DNA of 64,000 bases from Gonatopus flavifemur (GCA_018340375.1 JAFFJZ010000048.1:1488001-1552000); one strand, 5' to 3'; shown: positions 33,066 to 45,875, counted from the stretch's first letter. Notes: a model not told the origin generated them from the letters alone. A program made the numbers and translations.

Positions 33066-34073
33066 AAAGAGCATCGATTTTTCATGATTCCATATTTTCG
33101 ACTATGGATACTGCGTGGATATTCCATACAGATAAATATCCATGGAGAAAAATGCAGATCGAAAATATAGTAATTGTTAATAGAGAATCGGAGAATATTT
33201 TCCAAAATCTGAGAATATTTCTTAACATCTAAGAATATTTCTTGAAATCTAAGAATATTTCTCAAATTCCTAATAGAGATAAAACGGTTCGGATTTCTGT
33301 GGAATTTTACTTAACAGATGATGACAGATTAATAATACTTAACCCATTAATGCCCATGGCGAAACTGCTTGGCCTACGGGAGAAGTAACTATTGGAAATA
33401 GGATATCTGGGTGTAGGATTAACATCCACGGAGAAGGAGAATTTTTACAATTTGTTTAAACAATTCGTTGAAAATATGAATTCACGTGAATGAAAACCCC
33501 AGGATCGTGTTCTACGGAAAATTTCATGTAAGAATAGGTGATTTGGAAAGTTTTCAACCATCGCATTTGTTTGTAAATAACAATTATAAACAATTTCGAA
33601 TACTCCATACCCGTTCGTGCCCACGGTGAAACCGCTGGGCCTACGGGAAAAGTAACTATTGCAAATAGGATATCTGGGTGGAGGATGAACATCCACGGCA
33701 AAAAAAAATTTTTACAATTTGTTTAAACAATTATCGCTTGAACAATTCGTTGAAAATATAAATTAACGTGGATGAAAACCCCAGGATCGTGTTCTACGGA
33801 AAATTTCATACAAGAATAGGTGGTTTGGAAAGTTTTCAACCATCGCATTCACGGAATTGATTAAACAAGGGAATATCATAGAATGTGTGAAGATCGAAAT
33901 ATGAGGGACTGCGTTGGGAGCAATTTTTAATGGAAGAAATGCCCAATCAAATTCCCTTTTTATAACAATCGCGATATCTAAAAATTTTCCGAACCAACAA
34001 TTCCCGATATAATTGTTTATAATTCTTATTTACAAACAAATGCGATGGTTGAAAACTTTCCAAACCACCTATT

Positions 34074-34311
34074 TGTACGATTCTCTTCTCAATTTGGGAT
34101 TAGGTCGTGTTCCTTCAGATACCGTCGGTATTCATCGGATTTAGTCAAGTCGCATCGCGACATTTTGTATCACATTCTCGTCTTCCGAGCCGAACAGTTG
34201 TGCGACCGTAAAAATAAATAAAATATTTTTCTGTCATATATAATACATATATACATGTTCTTTTCATTATATATCCAACCAATGGATCACGGTATGGCAA
34301 TCATACTAATA
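34074..34311 (+). repeat. BEL-1 5' LTR
   Basis: Begins TGTACGATTCTC and ends ACTAATA, where the 3' LTR ends CTAACA, so the terminal CA has mutated to TA. It contains an AATAAAATA polyadenylation-like stretch. Confidence 0.9.
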
Positions 34312-34316
34312 TAAAT

Positions 34317-34334
34317 TGAGGGCTCGTCCGGAAT
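34317..34334 (+). promoter_or_regulatory. BEL-1 primer binding site (tRNA-Pro-like)
   Basis: TGAGGGCTCGTCCGGAAT lies 5 bp after the LTR and matches the complement of the tRNA-Pro 3' end (TGGGGGCTCGTCCGGGAT) except at two positions. Confidence 0.65.
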
Positions 34335-34991
34335 TTAACCAAAAAATACAGTTCGCGTATATATTTCATCTCTTCTCTCAACGCGTCGTTCCGCAACAAA
34401 CCGTCATTTCTCGAATCATAATCGGTTGTACATCAGTTCAAAATTGAACAAGATACATAGAGGTCATTAAAAACGAAGTGTAGTGCAGCAAAGTCAAATA
34501 TCTGCCAGTTCAGTGATGCAAATTCGACATCAGTGAATTAAATAACAGTACTGAGAAACATTTCAATGGTGGCGTGATTCGTTATAAAGACGCCATTCGA
34601 GTCTTCGCAAAGGAGTATTGAACCGAGGATAAAGCAGTTCCCATTACCGACCGTACGCAGTCAAACAGTTAGGATACAGGCCACTCAAAGCGCTACAGCC
34701 ATCAGCTGGTTCCTATTGTCAAAAAACGTGAGTCCTTTCCATGATTCAAATTCCCTTTCTCCTCGTACATGATTTGTTTGAGTGAATACTTGAATGATAT
34801 CAAATATATTCAACCAAACTCGCAAAATATATAATCTTAAATTTCGTGACTTATTCATATGTCTGTAATCAACTGAGTCATAGTGCAAATATATCGATTA
34901 TTCTAAACTATACACGATTTTTCGGATTTTCAATTATTCGAATTCGTGTTGCATTGCACTTATTTATTGAGGTTAATTCTGATATTGAATT

Positions 34992-35711
34992 ATGGCAGAA
35001 CTCCCGGGGCTCATCAGAGAAAGGGGGGTGATTAGAAGCAAATCAACACGATTTGAGACATTTCTCCAAAAGTGCACGGAAAATGCCGATAAACGCGGTG
35101 AAATACCAGGAAGGTTAGCACATGCTCGTTTGTTATGGGACAACTTCACAAACGTTCAGGACAGGATTGAGGAGTTGGATAATCAAGCAATACAATTAAC
35201 TGAACGAGAAACCTTTGAAGATAATTATTATCGTTTGATTACTTACGCCAAATCCTTCATGGATCAACCTGCAATCATTCAACCGGTGATAAATGAACCG
35301 GCAGTAAATCCAGTTGTTCCTCCTTACCAATTGCAACAAAATATAAATCAAAATCAAGCGTCAGTCAAACTACCTACAATAGAGCTTCCAAAATATAATG
35401 GTAGCCATGAAAAATGGATGCAGTTCAACGACCTGTTTAAATCCCTCATCGACAATAATCCTATGTTGTCCAATGCACAAAAGTTGCATTATCTGAAGTC
35501 ATCTTTGATCGGAGATGCTTCCGGTATTATTGATACGCTGGATGTCAACAATGCTAATTATGAAGTTGCATGGAATTTATTAAAACAACGTTTCGAAAAT
35601 ACAAGGGAAATCAGAGTTCCATTCACAATCGTTATTGAACATTCCATCTATTCCCAAAGAATCGCATGGTGCATTACGACAATTATTGACTGGTGTAACG
35701 AAACATCTTGA
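34992..35711 (+). pseudogene. BEL-1 gag
   Basis: Capsid-like part of the BEL/Pao polyprotein (DUF1759-type). From the ATG at 34992 it reads MAELPGLIRERGVI, has an N-terminal helical region to about residue 90, and then LPTIELPKYNGSHEKWMQF, the typical start of the BEL capsid domain, with FKSLIDNNPMLSNAQKLHYL following. The frame is lost near 35600-35640, after the LLKQRFEN motif, and the protein continues in another frame from about 35635. That frameshift ends the polyprotein. The leader between the primer site and this start (34335-34991) has no recognised gene. Confidence 0.8.
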
Positions 35712-37086
35712 TATTCTAAGAAAGTTAAATGAACCGGTGGACACTTGGGATACACTTCTCATCCAAATTTTGTTATTGAAATTGGATCCCATCACTAAGC
35801 GAGAATGGGAGAAAGAGCGTGCGAGTAAAGAAGAAGTTCCAAAGAGAACAGAGTTCATAGAGTTTCTGTCGAATAGGTGCGCATTTCTCGAATCTATTGC
35901 TAATTTCAAAGATCATAAAACACTTCCGTCTACCGGTCGAGCTCCTGTTACTGCATATTCACATTTAACGTTTAATAATCTCGAATGTTCCATGTGCAAG
36001 GGTGAACATCAGTTGTTTCGGTGCAGTCAGTTTCGCAGCTTATCAACGCAAAATAGATATGATTCTATAAGAACGCGGAAATTATGTCGCAATTGTTTGC
36101 GGCCCTTCCATGGAACCAACTGCACTGCAAGAACATGCAAAACGCATCATACTCTGTTGCATGTTGACATGAAATCAAACCAAGAATCTGCTGTAGGTTG
36201 CAAGTTTCAAGTTCAATCAGCAACCAATGTAAATATTCGAACCGATACAGAGTCGCGAGCAAGTGATGGCACTACTTCCGATAACTTGCCGTGCAGTGCA
36301 ATACTTAATTCACATCAGAATATAGGAAGTTCGACTCAAATGCACCATACTTCAAAAAACATACAGCAAATACTACTGCCAACTGCCATCATATTCATTG
36401 AGGATAGCTCAGGTAGACTGCATCGTTGCTGTGCACTGTTGGACTCAGGGTCCCAGTCGAATTTCATGATCAACGAATTAAGCGACAACTTGCAATTAAA
36501 TAAACAGCGTACAACCACGTGCCTTTTCGGGCTTAGTGAATCAAGCGTAAACGTAAGTCATATGGTCGAGACGAATATTCGATCGTTACACAACGCATTT
36601 CAAATAAATTTATCTTTTTTGACAATCGGAAAAATTAGTCATCAACTACCCACTTTCCAAGTTGATCTAAGCAAGTTGACAGTCCCTCAGAATATAATAC
36701 TAGCAGATTCAACATTCCACTTACCTAGAAAAATCGATGTTCTGTTGGGAGCCTCGGTATTCTGGCAGCTGCTATGCTCAGGTCAGATACAAATATCGAA
36801 AAATGAGCCGATTTACCAAAAAACTCAACTCGGCTGGATTGTATCTGGCAATATAAGTTCAAATGCTTCTGCTCAAAATCAATCGCTGCAGAAAAGGTCT
36901 TATCTCATCATCTTGAACAATTTTGGACACTTGAGGAGGTGGAACGTGGATGTTTATGGTCAAATGATGAGAAAATTAGTGAGCAGCATTTCCTATCCAC
37001 GTACAGGAGTTCAGATGATGGGAGATTTATTGTTGAACTGCCTTTCAAGTCAGATCCCAGTCAACTCGGAGATTCTAAGGGAATGA
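35635..37086 (+). pseudogene. BEL-1 zinc knuckles and aspartic protease
   Basis: Continuation of the polyprotein after a frameshift. It begins with the C-terminal part of gag (IPSIPKESHGALRQLL), then zinc-knuckle motifs CSMCKGEHQLFRC and CRNCLRPFHGTNC with a His-rich third segment (residues about 115-180). The protease domain (DUF1758-type) has its active site in CALLDSGSQSNFM (residue about 267), with intact DSG, and the later hydrophobic segment IDVLLGASVFWQLL. The frame is lost again near 36900, so the last about 50 codons are out of the true frame and the reverse transcriptase reads in frame 3. Confidence 0.8.
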
Positions 37087-38357
37087 GCTTGAAACGACTG
37101 CGTCCTGTAGAAAAACGTGTAAGCAAAAACGATCATTTGAAATCTCAATACCACGACTTCATGCGTGAATATTTGAACCTTGGTCACATGAGTGAGGTTT
37201 ACGAAGCCGAAAACCTGCAGACCAATACATATGACTTACCACATCATCCAGTTATACGTGAAGATCATGAATCCACTAAGCTTCACGTAGTATTCGACGG
37301 ATCATGTGCTACAACAAGCGGAAAATCGTTGAACGATATATTGTTGGTCGGACCAACTATTCAGTCAGATCTCGTTCCCACTTTACTACGGTTCAGACAG
37401 CACAGATACGTATTGACTGCAGACATAAGGGAAATGTACAGGCAGATCGATTTGGCCGAACATCATCAGGATCTACAACGAATCGTTTGGAGATTAAGTA
37501 TCTCTGAGCCTATCGAAAAATTTCGTCTAAAAACAGTTACGTACGGCATTCCCAGTTCTCCATTCTTGGCTATTAGATGCCTTCACCAGACTGCTCTTGA
37601 CAACATGACAGAATATCCAGAGGAAAGTAATGTTATTCTAAAGGATTTTTACGTCGATGATTTATTGACCGGTCATGACGATTTGAATCATCTTAATCAG
37701 CTGAAGCAAGATATAGTTGAGGTACTACAATCAGCGCAATTCTCTTCGGCTAAATGGAAATCGAATGAACAAGGTTTGATTAATTCAGCTGGTAACAATT
37801 ATGCCTCATCGATATCACTTGGTGGAGGCACAAGAATTTTTGGCTTGATGTGGAATCCAAGGAGCGATTCTTTACATTATAAGTTGAATGTGGTCAGCAG
37901 AGCAACTAAACCAACTGAGCGATCAATACTATCGATCATATCGCAAATATTTGACCCCCTTGGATTGGTTGGACCAATAATCCTCACTACAAAACTTATT
38001 TTACAAGGTTTGTGGAAGTCAAAATGTGAATGGGATGATCCTATTCCTCTCGAAATTCAATATCAATGGCAAAATTGGGTGCAACACATAAATAGTATTG
38101 ACAGTGTTACAATTCCAAGACGCGCTTTATGTGAAGTTCCCATTCAAATAGAATTACATGCATTCTGTGATGCATCCGAAAACGCCTACGGGGTGTGTGT
38201 ATACTTACGAAGCGTCAAATCATCCGGAGCATATCCGGTTCAGTTGTTATGCGCAAAATCAAAGGTGGCTCCCGTAAAGAAAATATCTTTACCGCGTTTA
38301 GAATTGTGCGGGGCATTGTTGCTCGCTTCATTGTGCGACAAATTATGGCATCCATAA
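36939..38357 (+). pseudogene. BEL-1 reverse transcriptase and start of RNase H
   Basis: Peptidase-A17-type linker (SLKRLRPVEKRVSKN), then reverse transcriptase. Domain landmarks: LHVVFDGSCATTSGKSLNDILLVGP, VLTADIREMYRQIDL (catalytic Asp), and FYVDDLLTG (the YVDD active site, residue about 235). Then RIFGLMWNPRSD and IISQIFDPLGLVGP lead to the RNase H start, LHAFCDASENAYGVCVY (first acidic residue), followed by SKVAPVKKISLPRLELCGA. It ends at a stop after LWHP at 38357, caused by a frame change. The rest of RNase H lies in other frames up to about 38500. Confidence 0.85.
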
Positions 38358-38359
38358 CC

Positions 38360-39110
38360 ATTCCTGTTCACAGCTAACACTATTGGTGTGACTCCACCAT
38401 TACTCTGTGTTGGATTCAAGGAGAACCACTCAGATGGAATACGTTTGTAGCCAATCGGGTCAACGAAATCCAGAAACTCACCAATACAACTGACTGGCAT
38501 CATGTGAAAAGTGAAAATAATCCCGCCGATATTATATCTAGAGGCATCAATCCGAGTGAGCTTCCTACCTGCGAGCTTCGGTGGAATGGTCCGACATTCT
38601 TACATCATGACATTGATTATTCATCTGTTCCAAATTATTCAAATTTAGCATCAGGAGAATTACCAGAAGAAAAAAGGAGTTCTAATGCTTTGGTAGCATC
38701 CCAAGAAAATAGATTTGCAACAGACTTATTCGTTAACTTCTCATCTCTCACTCGTTTCAAACATACGGTTGCACCCTGTGTGAGATTCAAAAATAATTGT
38801 ATGAATCCATCAAATCGAACTTGCGACTCTTTGACGGTGACAGAATTGGATGCTAGCATGATTATTTTAATCAAATTGGTCCAAGCTGATGTATTCCATC
38901 AAGAATTGGTGGATTTACAAAATAAACGGATGGTATCAGGAAACAGCAAATTGAAATTATTGAATCCATTTTTAGATGATAACAATGTGATCAGAGTAGG
39001 GGGACGGCTACGAAATGCACCCTTAGAATATTCTCAAAAATACCCAATAATATCACATGCCCACCATCATTTGACAATCTTGGTAATCAGAAATGAACAT
39101 TATCTCCAAT
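38360..39110 (+). pseudogene. BEL-1 RNase H end and integrase N-terminus, cut by BEL-2
   Basis: From about 38504 the frame reads ENNPADIISRGINPSEL, the usual end of BEL RNase H. A long linker follows, then the integrase zinc-binding start (LLNPFLDDNNVIRVGGRLRN, then YPIISHAHHHLTILVIRNEHY). The coding sequence stops at 39110, where BEL-2 begins within the HHCC zinc domain. The same domain resumes at 47013 on the other side. Confidence 0.85.
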
Positions 39111-40062
39111 CGTTCGCGCTATCCTTCTCTCCTTTCCGTTTGAAATAGGATCTATGCCGATAAAGTAGACTGCCCAATACATCACCATGGACAGTGCTGT
39201 ACTCTCTTCGCACTACGAGTACTCATCGATTGCGCAGAGTGATCATCGTCTTTTACAATTATACAACGTCGGATAACGTTGCGGTGCGAACACGTGCCCA
39301 CTCTCGTTTCTACTTTTCTCAAGTTCGCTCGCACCATGAGCATTCAAGTTCGTGAAAAGTACCTTGTGTGTGGCATCGTCTTGTTGGACTGCTGGCAATC
39401 ATCTAACTGAAAAAAGGAACATCCATCCATTCCACTCTCTATTATTCAAAGAAGGAAGGGAGGAAGGTGAAAAATCGATATTCTTGGGTGATCGGCAACA
39501 TAGATCGTAAGCACGTGGCCACAGTCCTTTTCCTTTTCCTAAAGCGCGCGTGAGTACGTACTCCTCCTCTATACGGGAAAATTAAACGCAGTAAAAGGAG
39601 GGTGTTATTGAAATTTGTAATTTTGTAAGGTTTTCGTATTGACCACTCTTTCAATCAAACCTGTCTCGTAGCTCAATGTCTACGCGTGTTGCGCACTTGT
39701 TTTTTTTGTAATATTCAATTCAACATGGTACCATTCCTTTCGCTCTAGCAAACAAGGATTTTTCTTCAATAATTAGAATTTATGTATGGGTTATGACGTG
39801 AATTCACATTTTTTCTTATATATTGTTAATTTGGACAATTACATGAGTATTAAGACTTGGAGATTTCATGTTAATTTCTTTTTTATATATATATATAATT
39901 TATTCCATCCATGTTCATGGAACACTCAATATTATGTATTCATCCCCTTTCCACAAGACATTGGAATAAATAGTTTCGTGGAATCTAAAACGTGGATTTA
40001 TTTCAATACGAAACACATGAGCCACCCGGTACCTTGTGTAGAAGACAACATTGGTTGTTACA
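39111..40062 (+). repeat. BEL-2 5' LTR
   Basis: Starts CGTTCGCGCTATCC (the 3' copy has TGTTCGCG, so the first base has mutated) and ends TTGGTTGTTACA. Open frames inside it are also found in the 3' LTR and are not genes. Confidence 0.9.
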
Positions 40063-40063
40063 T

Positions 40064-40080
40064 TGGTCCTTCGAGCCGGA
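40064..40080 (+). promoter_or_regulatory. BEL-2 primer binding site (tRNA-Tyr-like)
   Basis: TGGTCCTTCGAGCCGGA begins 2 bp after the LTR and matches the complement of the insect tRNA-Tyr 3' end. Confidence 0.7.
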
Positions 40081-40666
40081 TGGCTCGTGTGATCGTGTTT
40101 CGTTTTGGGTTTTTCATTATATTATTCCTTGTCTTCACAATGTCGTAGTCTATACAACTAAGCTATTATCTTCGACTCTTGTGGAAAGTTCGGTGCTATT
40201 ATAATGCGTACACGAACGTAATTACTACTTCTCTTATTCTCATTTAATTTCTTCCGAAATATAAAGAGAATAATTTTCTTGCAATCACTCGAATATTTAA
40301 ATATTTCGAACATTAGAATCATACTTGTTGGTCGCTTTCAACCAAACTGAAAGCTCCAGTTACTGTTATTGAAACGATACGTTGTGTACACAGGAATTTA
40401 TTCATATATGTATTTGAAACCATTATCATATCATCGTATTCATTGAACATATATTAGATGGATGGAATGCCTTTCGTATAGATCGGGATATATCTTTGAT
40501 TTATGATTTAATGCGGTGAATTTCTTTGGTATTATTCTGTACATCTCGTTGGACGGATAGAACTGAGCTCATACGACACTCAAAAGTCATTGGAGTTATC
40601 TATTTCAATTTCAATTTTTTTCCCACTTTTTTTCGAATTTTCTATTGTTTCAGACAATCGAGCATC

Positions 40667-41707
40667 ATGTCTGAAGATCAATTAGATTTCCACACCTACA
40701 ATGCCAAACGTGAACGATTGTTTCGATGGCTACAAACTACGTACGATATGATCGCTCTACTCCCTCAAAATGAAGAGGTATTTTTGGTCCGCGCTGAAAA
40801 ACTAGATCCGCAATTACTTGATTTTGAAACTGTGCAAGACAAGTTGTTTAGATTAAAACTCATTCTTGAAGATGAAACGCTGAATATTGAACAAGCTACC
40901 GCTTCATACGAGGATTTTCATTTCAAAATTCTCGCCAAAGTTCAAGGTATCCTCAAAGCTCGGGGAGATGCAATCCCTCCCTCAGTTGAACACGAAGTTC
41001 AGACTCTGCGACCAAAATTACCTCCTATCAACATTTCAAAATTCAAAGGTGATTTGGAAAAATTCCCTGCGTTCAAATCATTGTATGATACCCTTGTTCA
41101 TAATACAAATTTGTCTAATGTACAAAAATTTTCATTTTTGAAATCTTATTTGGAAGCCCCGGCGCTTAGTATTATTGAGCATCTTGATTTGAGCGACACG
41201 AATTACAAAGTGGCGTACGACAAGTTAATGGAGCGATACACTGATAAGCGTATGGTAGGAACCCATTATTTCAATAAATTGTTGAATTTCAAACCATTAC
41301 CTAATGGGTCAATGCATAATTTGGGTCAATTCATACATATTTTTTGTGCACACTACGATGCGCTTCAGGCTACAAATATTGAAGATCTATCTGATTTTTT
41401 CATTTCCAATTTGGCAATGAGGATCCTAGATGTTGACACCAAACGATTATTTGGAAAGGAAAAGAACGTAGAAACGTTTCCTACCTTCAAGAATTTAGCT
41501 GATTTTGTGAAAGATCAATACAAAGTAGCCTCTATCGTCCAAGCCCCTCATCCTGAAACTCACAGCCAAGCTTCTTCAAAAAATCATTCAAAGTTTGTCA
41601 AATCTTATCCTGCAGGGAAATCGGGAATGTCCTCAACAAAATTTTTCATGTCTAATTCCCAACCTCCTTCGGATAAAGGACCCCCTATGCACTCTAATGA
41701 AGCTTGA
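40667..41707 (+). pseudogene. BEL-2 gag
   Basis: Capsid-like protein. The ATG at 40667 (MSEDQLDFHTYNAKRERLF) is preferred because a TTGTTTCAG acceptor-like sequence lies just upstream and earlier in-frame codons look non-coding. A helical N-terminal region is followed by LPPINISKFKGDLEKFPAFK (residues about 123-142), the BEL capsid start, and by LSNVQKFSFLKSYL and a conserved GQFIHIFCAHYDAL region. It ends at TGA 41705-41707. The same frame continues straight into zinc knuckles, so this stop is probably a point mutation, although stop readthrough in the ancestor cannot be excluded. Confidence 0.8.
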
Positions 41708-42600
41708 GTCAGCTCTTTTAAGTGTCCAATGTGCCAAGCTGACCACAAACTTATGCTTTGTTCCCAATTCCTTGCTTTGACTCCTGCACAGGGATTGGGA
41801 AAGGTTCAATCGTTTAGGCTTTGTTTTGCGTGTTTCGGCACTCATTCAAGGGCCAAATGTCAAAGTAAATTCAAATGTCGCATATGCCAAAGTCAAGCTC
41901 ATCATTCTCAGTTGCACCGGGATCAATCCTTGAACCCAGAATCTAGCCCTAATGAAAGTAGCGGTTCAATCCCGCCCCAAAATGATCCAACCCTTAGGAT
42001 TTCCACCAACACTTTGAACTGTCACATTCAGTCTAAAGTGTGTCCATCTCGAGCCACGCACGGGTTACTTGGCACAGCGCTAGTGCGCATTCAAGCTTCG
42101 AATGGAGACTGGATCACATGTAGACTCCTCATAGACCCTGCAAGTGAATCCTCATCTATCACCGAGGCTTTAACTCAAACTTTGAAATTACCTCGAAAAC
42201 GGTGCTCGGTTGATATAGTAGGTGTAGGGTCTTTGAGGTTTCCCAATCAAATGGGACTAGTCTCTTGCAAAATTCCTCCTATTGAAGAACAAGACCCTAT
42301 CCTAAATGTTGAGGCGATCGTTTTGCAATCGATTTCCTCCCCTATGCCCAAATCTCCTGTAAGTTCATTGATTCGATCACGATTTCAAGATTTGCCATTG
42401 GCGAATCCTAGGTTTGACAAACCGGGTCCCATTGACGTCTTATTGGGAGTGCAGCACTATTCTGAAATTCTACCTGACAATGTTATTCACCGTAAAGGTG
42501 AACCCGCTGCATTAAGTACCATATTCGGTTTTGTGATCTTTGGGAATCCCCTTGTCGTCATAACCCCTCAATTTCAGTTTCTATGTTTACCTGTACTCCT
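41708..42600 (+). pseudogene. BEL-2 zinc knuckles and aspartic protease
   Basis: Same frame as gag, after the TGA. Zinc motifs: CPMCQADHKLMLC, CFACFGTHSRAKC and CRICQSQAHHSQLH. The protease region reads WITCRLLIDPASESSSITEA. The expected DSG/DTG is DPA, which may be natural in this family or a change. IDVLLGVQHYSEILP follows, the conserved block near the protease end. The frame changes near 42550-42590, after TIFGFVIFGN, and the protein continues in frame 1. Confidence 0.75.
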
Positions 42601-43632
42601 CCCATTGATTCGATTCTCCGCCAATTTTGGGAAACTGAAGAAGTTAGTTGTCGCCCCGTTGAGGCCCCTGAGGATGCCGCATGTGAACAACATTTTGTTC
42701 GAACCACTATTCGCGATGATCAAGGCAGATATCAAGTATCATTACCGTTCCGTGATGCTCAGGACTGTGAGAATTTAGGATCTACTAGGGAGATCGCATT
42801 CAAACGATTAGCTGCTTTAGAACGACGCCTTGCTCGTAAGCCCGATCTCCGAGTTCAATACAATGCTAATTTGCAGCATTGTGTAGAACAAAACCACATG
42901 CAATTGGCCTCCACGCGTGCTGAGTATCTCTTGACTCACCATGTTGTATTCAGAGAGAGTACCACCACCCAAGTACGCGTAGTATTCAACGCGAGTGAGA
43001 AAAGTTCCACCTCCTTGTCTTTGAATCACCTATTGTTCGCAGGGCCGAAACTACAAACAGATATCGCTCAATTACTCTTAGTTTTTCGTTTGCACCCTAT
43101 AGCCCTAGTAGCTGACATCAAACAAATGTACCGCTGTATTCGTTTGAACCCAACTGACGTTCGGTTCACCCATCTCCTTTGGCGGGCAAATTATGATCAG
43201 CCCATCCAAGAATGGGAAATTACAACTCCCCCATTTGGATTGACCTGCAGCCCTTACTTGGCTCAACGGGTCATCCAACAATTGGTGCGTGATGAGGGAG
43301 ATAAATATCCTTTAGCAGCTCAACTCTTGACCTCGAACCTTTATGTGGACGATTTCGTTTCTTCTGTCAAGTCTGAAGAAGAGGCTCTTGAATTATACAC
43401 CCAACTCACCCAACTCTTTGCCCCTGGTGGGTTTGTGATTCGAAAATTTGCGAGCAATAGCCCAAAGGTGCTCTCTCATATCCCGATAGAACACCAAGAA
43501 ACCCCTGTATCTTTCGGCGATGAGTCCTATATCAAATTACTAGGTTCTCATTGGGACCCTTCTAGCGACACTTTTCGATATAACGTGTGCATTGAACCCC
43601 TCGTTTGCACGAAATATCTCATTTCTGGATGA
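42583..43632 (+). pseudogene. BEL-2 reverse transcriptase
   Basis: Begins with the linker IDSILRQFWETEEVS and GRYQVSLPFRDA. Reverse transcriptase landmarks follow: VRVVFNASEKSSTSLSLNHLLFAGP, ALVADIKQMYRCIRL (catalytic Asp) and LYVDDFVSSV (YVDD, residue about 260), then IKLLGSHWDPSSDTFRYNV. It stops at 43630-43632. A short duplicated phrase, GAAATATCTCATT, at the stop suggests that part of the following segment was deleted; the expected '...IARIFDPxGW...' block is missing. Confidence 0.85.
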
Positions 43633-44304
43633 AATATCTCATTCAAAAATTGTGGATGGCTGGAGTGGATTGGGATGCCGAAATTCCCGAGCCACTTAAA
43701 GAAGCGTGGCTTGAATTCTATTCAACTCATTTCACTTAGAGGGGTTGCTATTCCGCGTTTTATACCTCGTCAAGGTTCGAGTTCTATTGCATTGGTTGGG
43801 TATTGCGATGCGAGCGAAAAGGGGTACGCGGCCTGTATCTATATTCGAATACATCCTTCTCAAAGTGGAGCTCACACTCATTTGCCGAAGGCCAAAGGTA
43901 AAGTTGCGCCTCTTGAATCAGAAACGGTGCCCCGATTAGAATTGGATAGTGCAGTATTACTGGCGAAACTCTTTGCCTCCATTTCTGACTTTCTTGCGCT
44001 CCTTCCGTCTCATGAAATATTCTGTTTCACCGATAATACCACCGTGCTAGCGTGGTTACGCACGTCTCCTCACCTTCTCAAAACTTATATTGCCAATCGA
44101 GTAATCCAAGTCATAGAAACGTTGCCCCCCTCCCATTGGAAACATATAGCCGGGGAGTTCAACGCTGCTGATGTTGCTCCAAGAGGAAGCTTCCCTCAAT
44201 CCTTACTTACGAACGAAACGTGGTGGAACGGACCCGAATTTTTGAACCTCCCTCTCACCGATTGGCCCATCGCGGAGAATATGAGGAGCCTATCCCTGAA
44301 TTGA
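43633..44304 (+). pseudogene. BEL-2 RNase H
   Basis: After a short out-of-frame stretch (LIQKLWMAGVDWDAEIPE near 43640-43690), the frame from 43675 carries RNase H: VGYCDASEKGYAACIYI (first Asp), KVAPLESETVPRLELDSAVLLAKL (Glu), EIFCFTDNTTVLAWL (Asp) and HIAGEFNAADVAPRGSFP. The usual motif here is NPADxxSRG; 'NAADVAPRG' indicates drift. It ends at 44304 by another frame change. Confidence 0.8.
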
Positions 44305-45017
44305 AACCTCATGTTTTGGCCCTTGTAACCTCTCATCCCGCACATAACCCAGAGAATCACATTATTGATCAATTATTGAACCGTTACTCCACTCTATTGG
44401 AAATTCAACGTGTTCTGGGTTATGTCCTACGGTTCATTAAGTATCCGCGATTCCCTTCAGATGTTCCATCTCAGAAGAAGTTTCTGCATCATGACGAGTT
44501 GAACGAAGCCCTTATAGCTATTATCAAATTTACGCAGAACCAACATTACTCCCAAATCATTCGAAACGTGAAAGATAATTTGCCTATACCAGGAGCGATG
44601 CGATAGTTGACTCCTTTTACTGATGAGGCTGGGATTTTGAGGGTGGGGGGTCGCTTGGCTCTAGCTCCCCTCCCAGCACCTAGTAAATATTCTATAATTC
44701 TTCCCCAACGTAGTCGTTTGGCCGAACTTTTGTGTCGGCAATACCATAGTGCAACTCTTCATGGCAGACCCCAACTTATGCAATCCCTGACACATAGGAA
44801 GTTTTGTATTCCAGGCATACGCTATCTGTTGCGCCATATCCTGTTCAAATGCGTCGAATGTTATCGATTCAAGGCTAAAGGCCTCGAGCCATTAATGGCA
44901 AGTGTTCCTGCAGTAAGGTTCCAAACCATACGCACCTTTTTGCACGCCGGGGTGGACCTTGCGGGGCCTTTTTTCTTGAAAGAAAGTAAGCGACGGAATG
45001 CGCGATCCTCAAAATGA
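44220..45017 (+). pseudogene. BEL-2 integrase, N-terminal zinc domain
   Basis: Frame 3. After a linker with TAG at 44604-44606, it reads GILRVGGRLALAPLPAPSKY and LLCRQYHSATLHGRPQLMQSL, then FKCVECYRFKAKG, which is the HHCC zinc-binding module. HAGVDLAGPFFLKES carries the first catalytic Asp (GVDLAGPF, near 44955). A frameshift and small losses at 45017-45143 damage the part that normally reads '...STRAVHxELV...'. Confidence 0.8.
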
Positions 45018-45143
45018 TGGATTGTCTTATTCATATATTTAAGTACGCGTTCTGTATATATAGATTGAGTTAGTGAGATTTCTAGCGCCTCATTCTTAGC
45101 CGCGCTGGATCGGTTTGTTGCGCGTCAAGGGCTACCCGCAAAA

Positions 45144-45875
45144 TTGTTCAGCGACTTGGGAACTAATTTTGTTGGGGCCTCTCGTGATTCGAAGGGAACT
45201 ACCTACACTCTTTTACGGAACAACGATAGATTGAAGGAATATTGCAATGAGCGGAAAATTGAGTGGACCTTCAATCCTCCTGCAGCTCCGAACTTTGGGG
45301 GCCTATGGGGGGCAGCGATAAAATCCATGAAATACCACCTCCGTCGGGTCGTCGGTGAGCGCCCTCTTACTTATGAGGAATTCTCTACGTTGTTGGCTAG
45401 AGTGGAATCTATCCTCAATTCTGGCCCACTCTGCCCTCTTTCAAGCAGCGCCACGGACAACTGCGATTACTCAACTTCGGGCCACTTCCTTGTTGGAGCA
45501 CCGGTATTGTTGAGCCGTCCCGAAACCGATCATTTGGATCAGCCCATCAATCTTTGCTCTCGATGGCAAATAATCACTCGTTGTGTACAAGATATTTGAA
45601 AGCGATGGTCAGAGGAATACTTGCATACTTTGATCTCCCGGCCAAAATGGAACAAACGTGGCATAACTCTACAACCAGGTCATATGGTCTTGGTTTTGGA
45701 CAAGGCTTTGCCTCCCACTGCTTGGTCTCTTGCTTGTGTCCTCAAAGTCTTCTCTGGACTGGATAGTGTCGCCCGTGTGGCTAAAATCCGGACTCCTCGA
45801 GGCATCTTCACCCGACCCATCAACAAATTGGCTCTGCTCCCCTCCCACGACAATACAACCGATCCACCTTCGTAA
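45144..45875 (+). pseudogene. BEL-2 integrase core and C-terminal domain
   Basis: The core continues with FSDLGTNFVGA (second Asp; BEL usually SDNGTNF) and NPPAAPNFGGLWGAAIKSMK. The catalytic Glu expected in GGLWEAA is Gly here, so the core would be inactive. A stop near 45597 precedes the C-terminal DUF5641-type part (WSEEYLHTLISRPKWNKRG and LQPGHMVLVLDKALPPTAWSLA), which ends near 45875. Confidence 0.8.

Noticed and set aside
39786..40148. 120-codon gene in the BEL-2 5' LTR
   Set aside because: The same frames occur in the 3' LTR. LTRs are non-coding, and composition is hydrophobic AT-rich noise.
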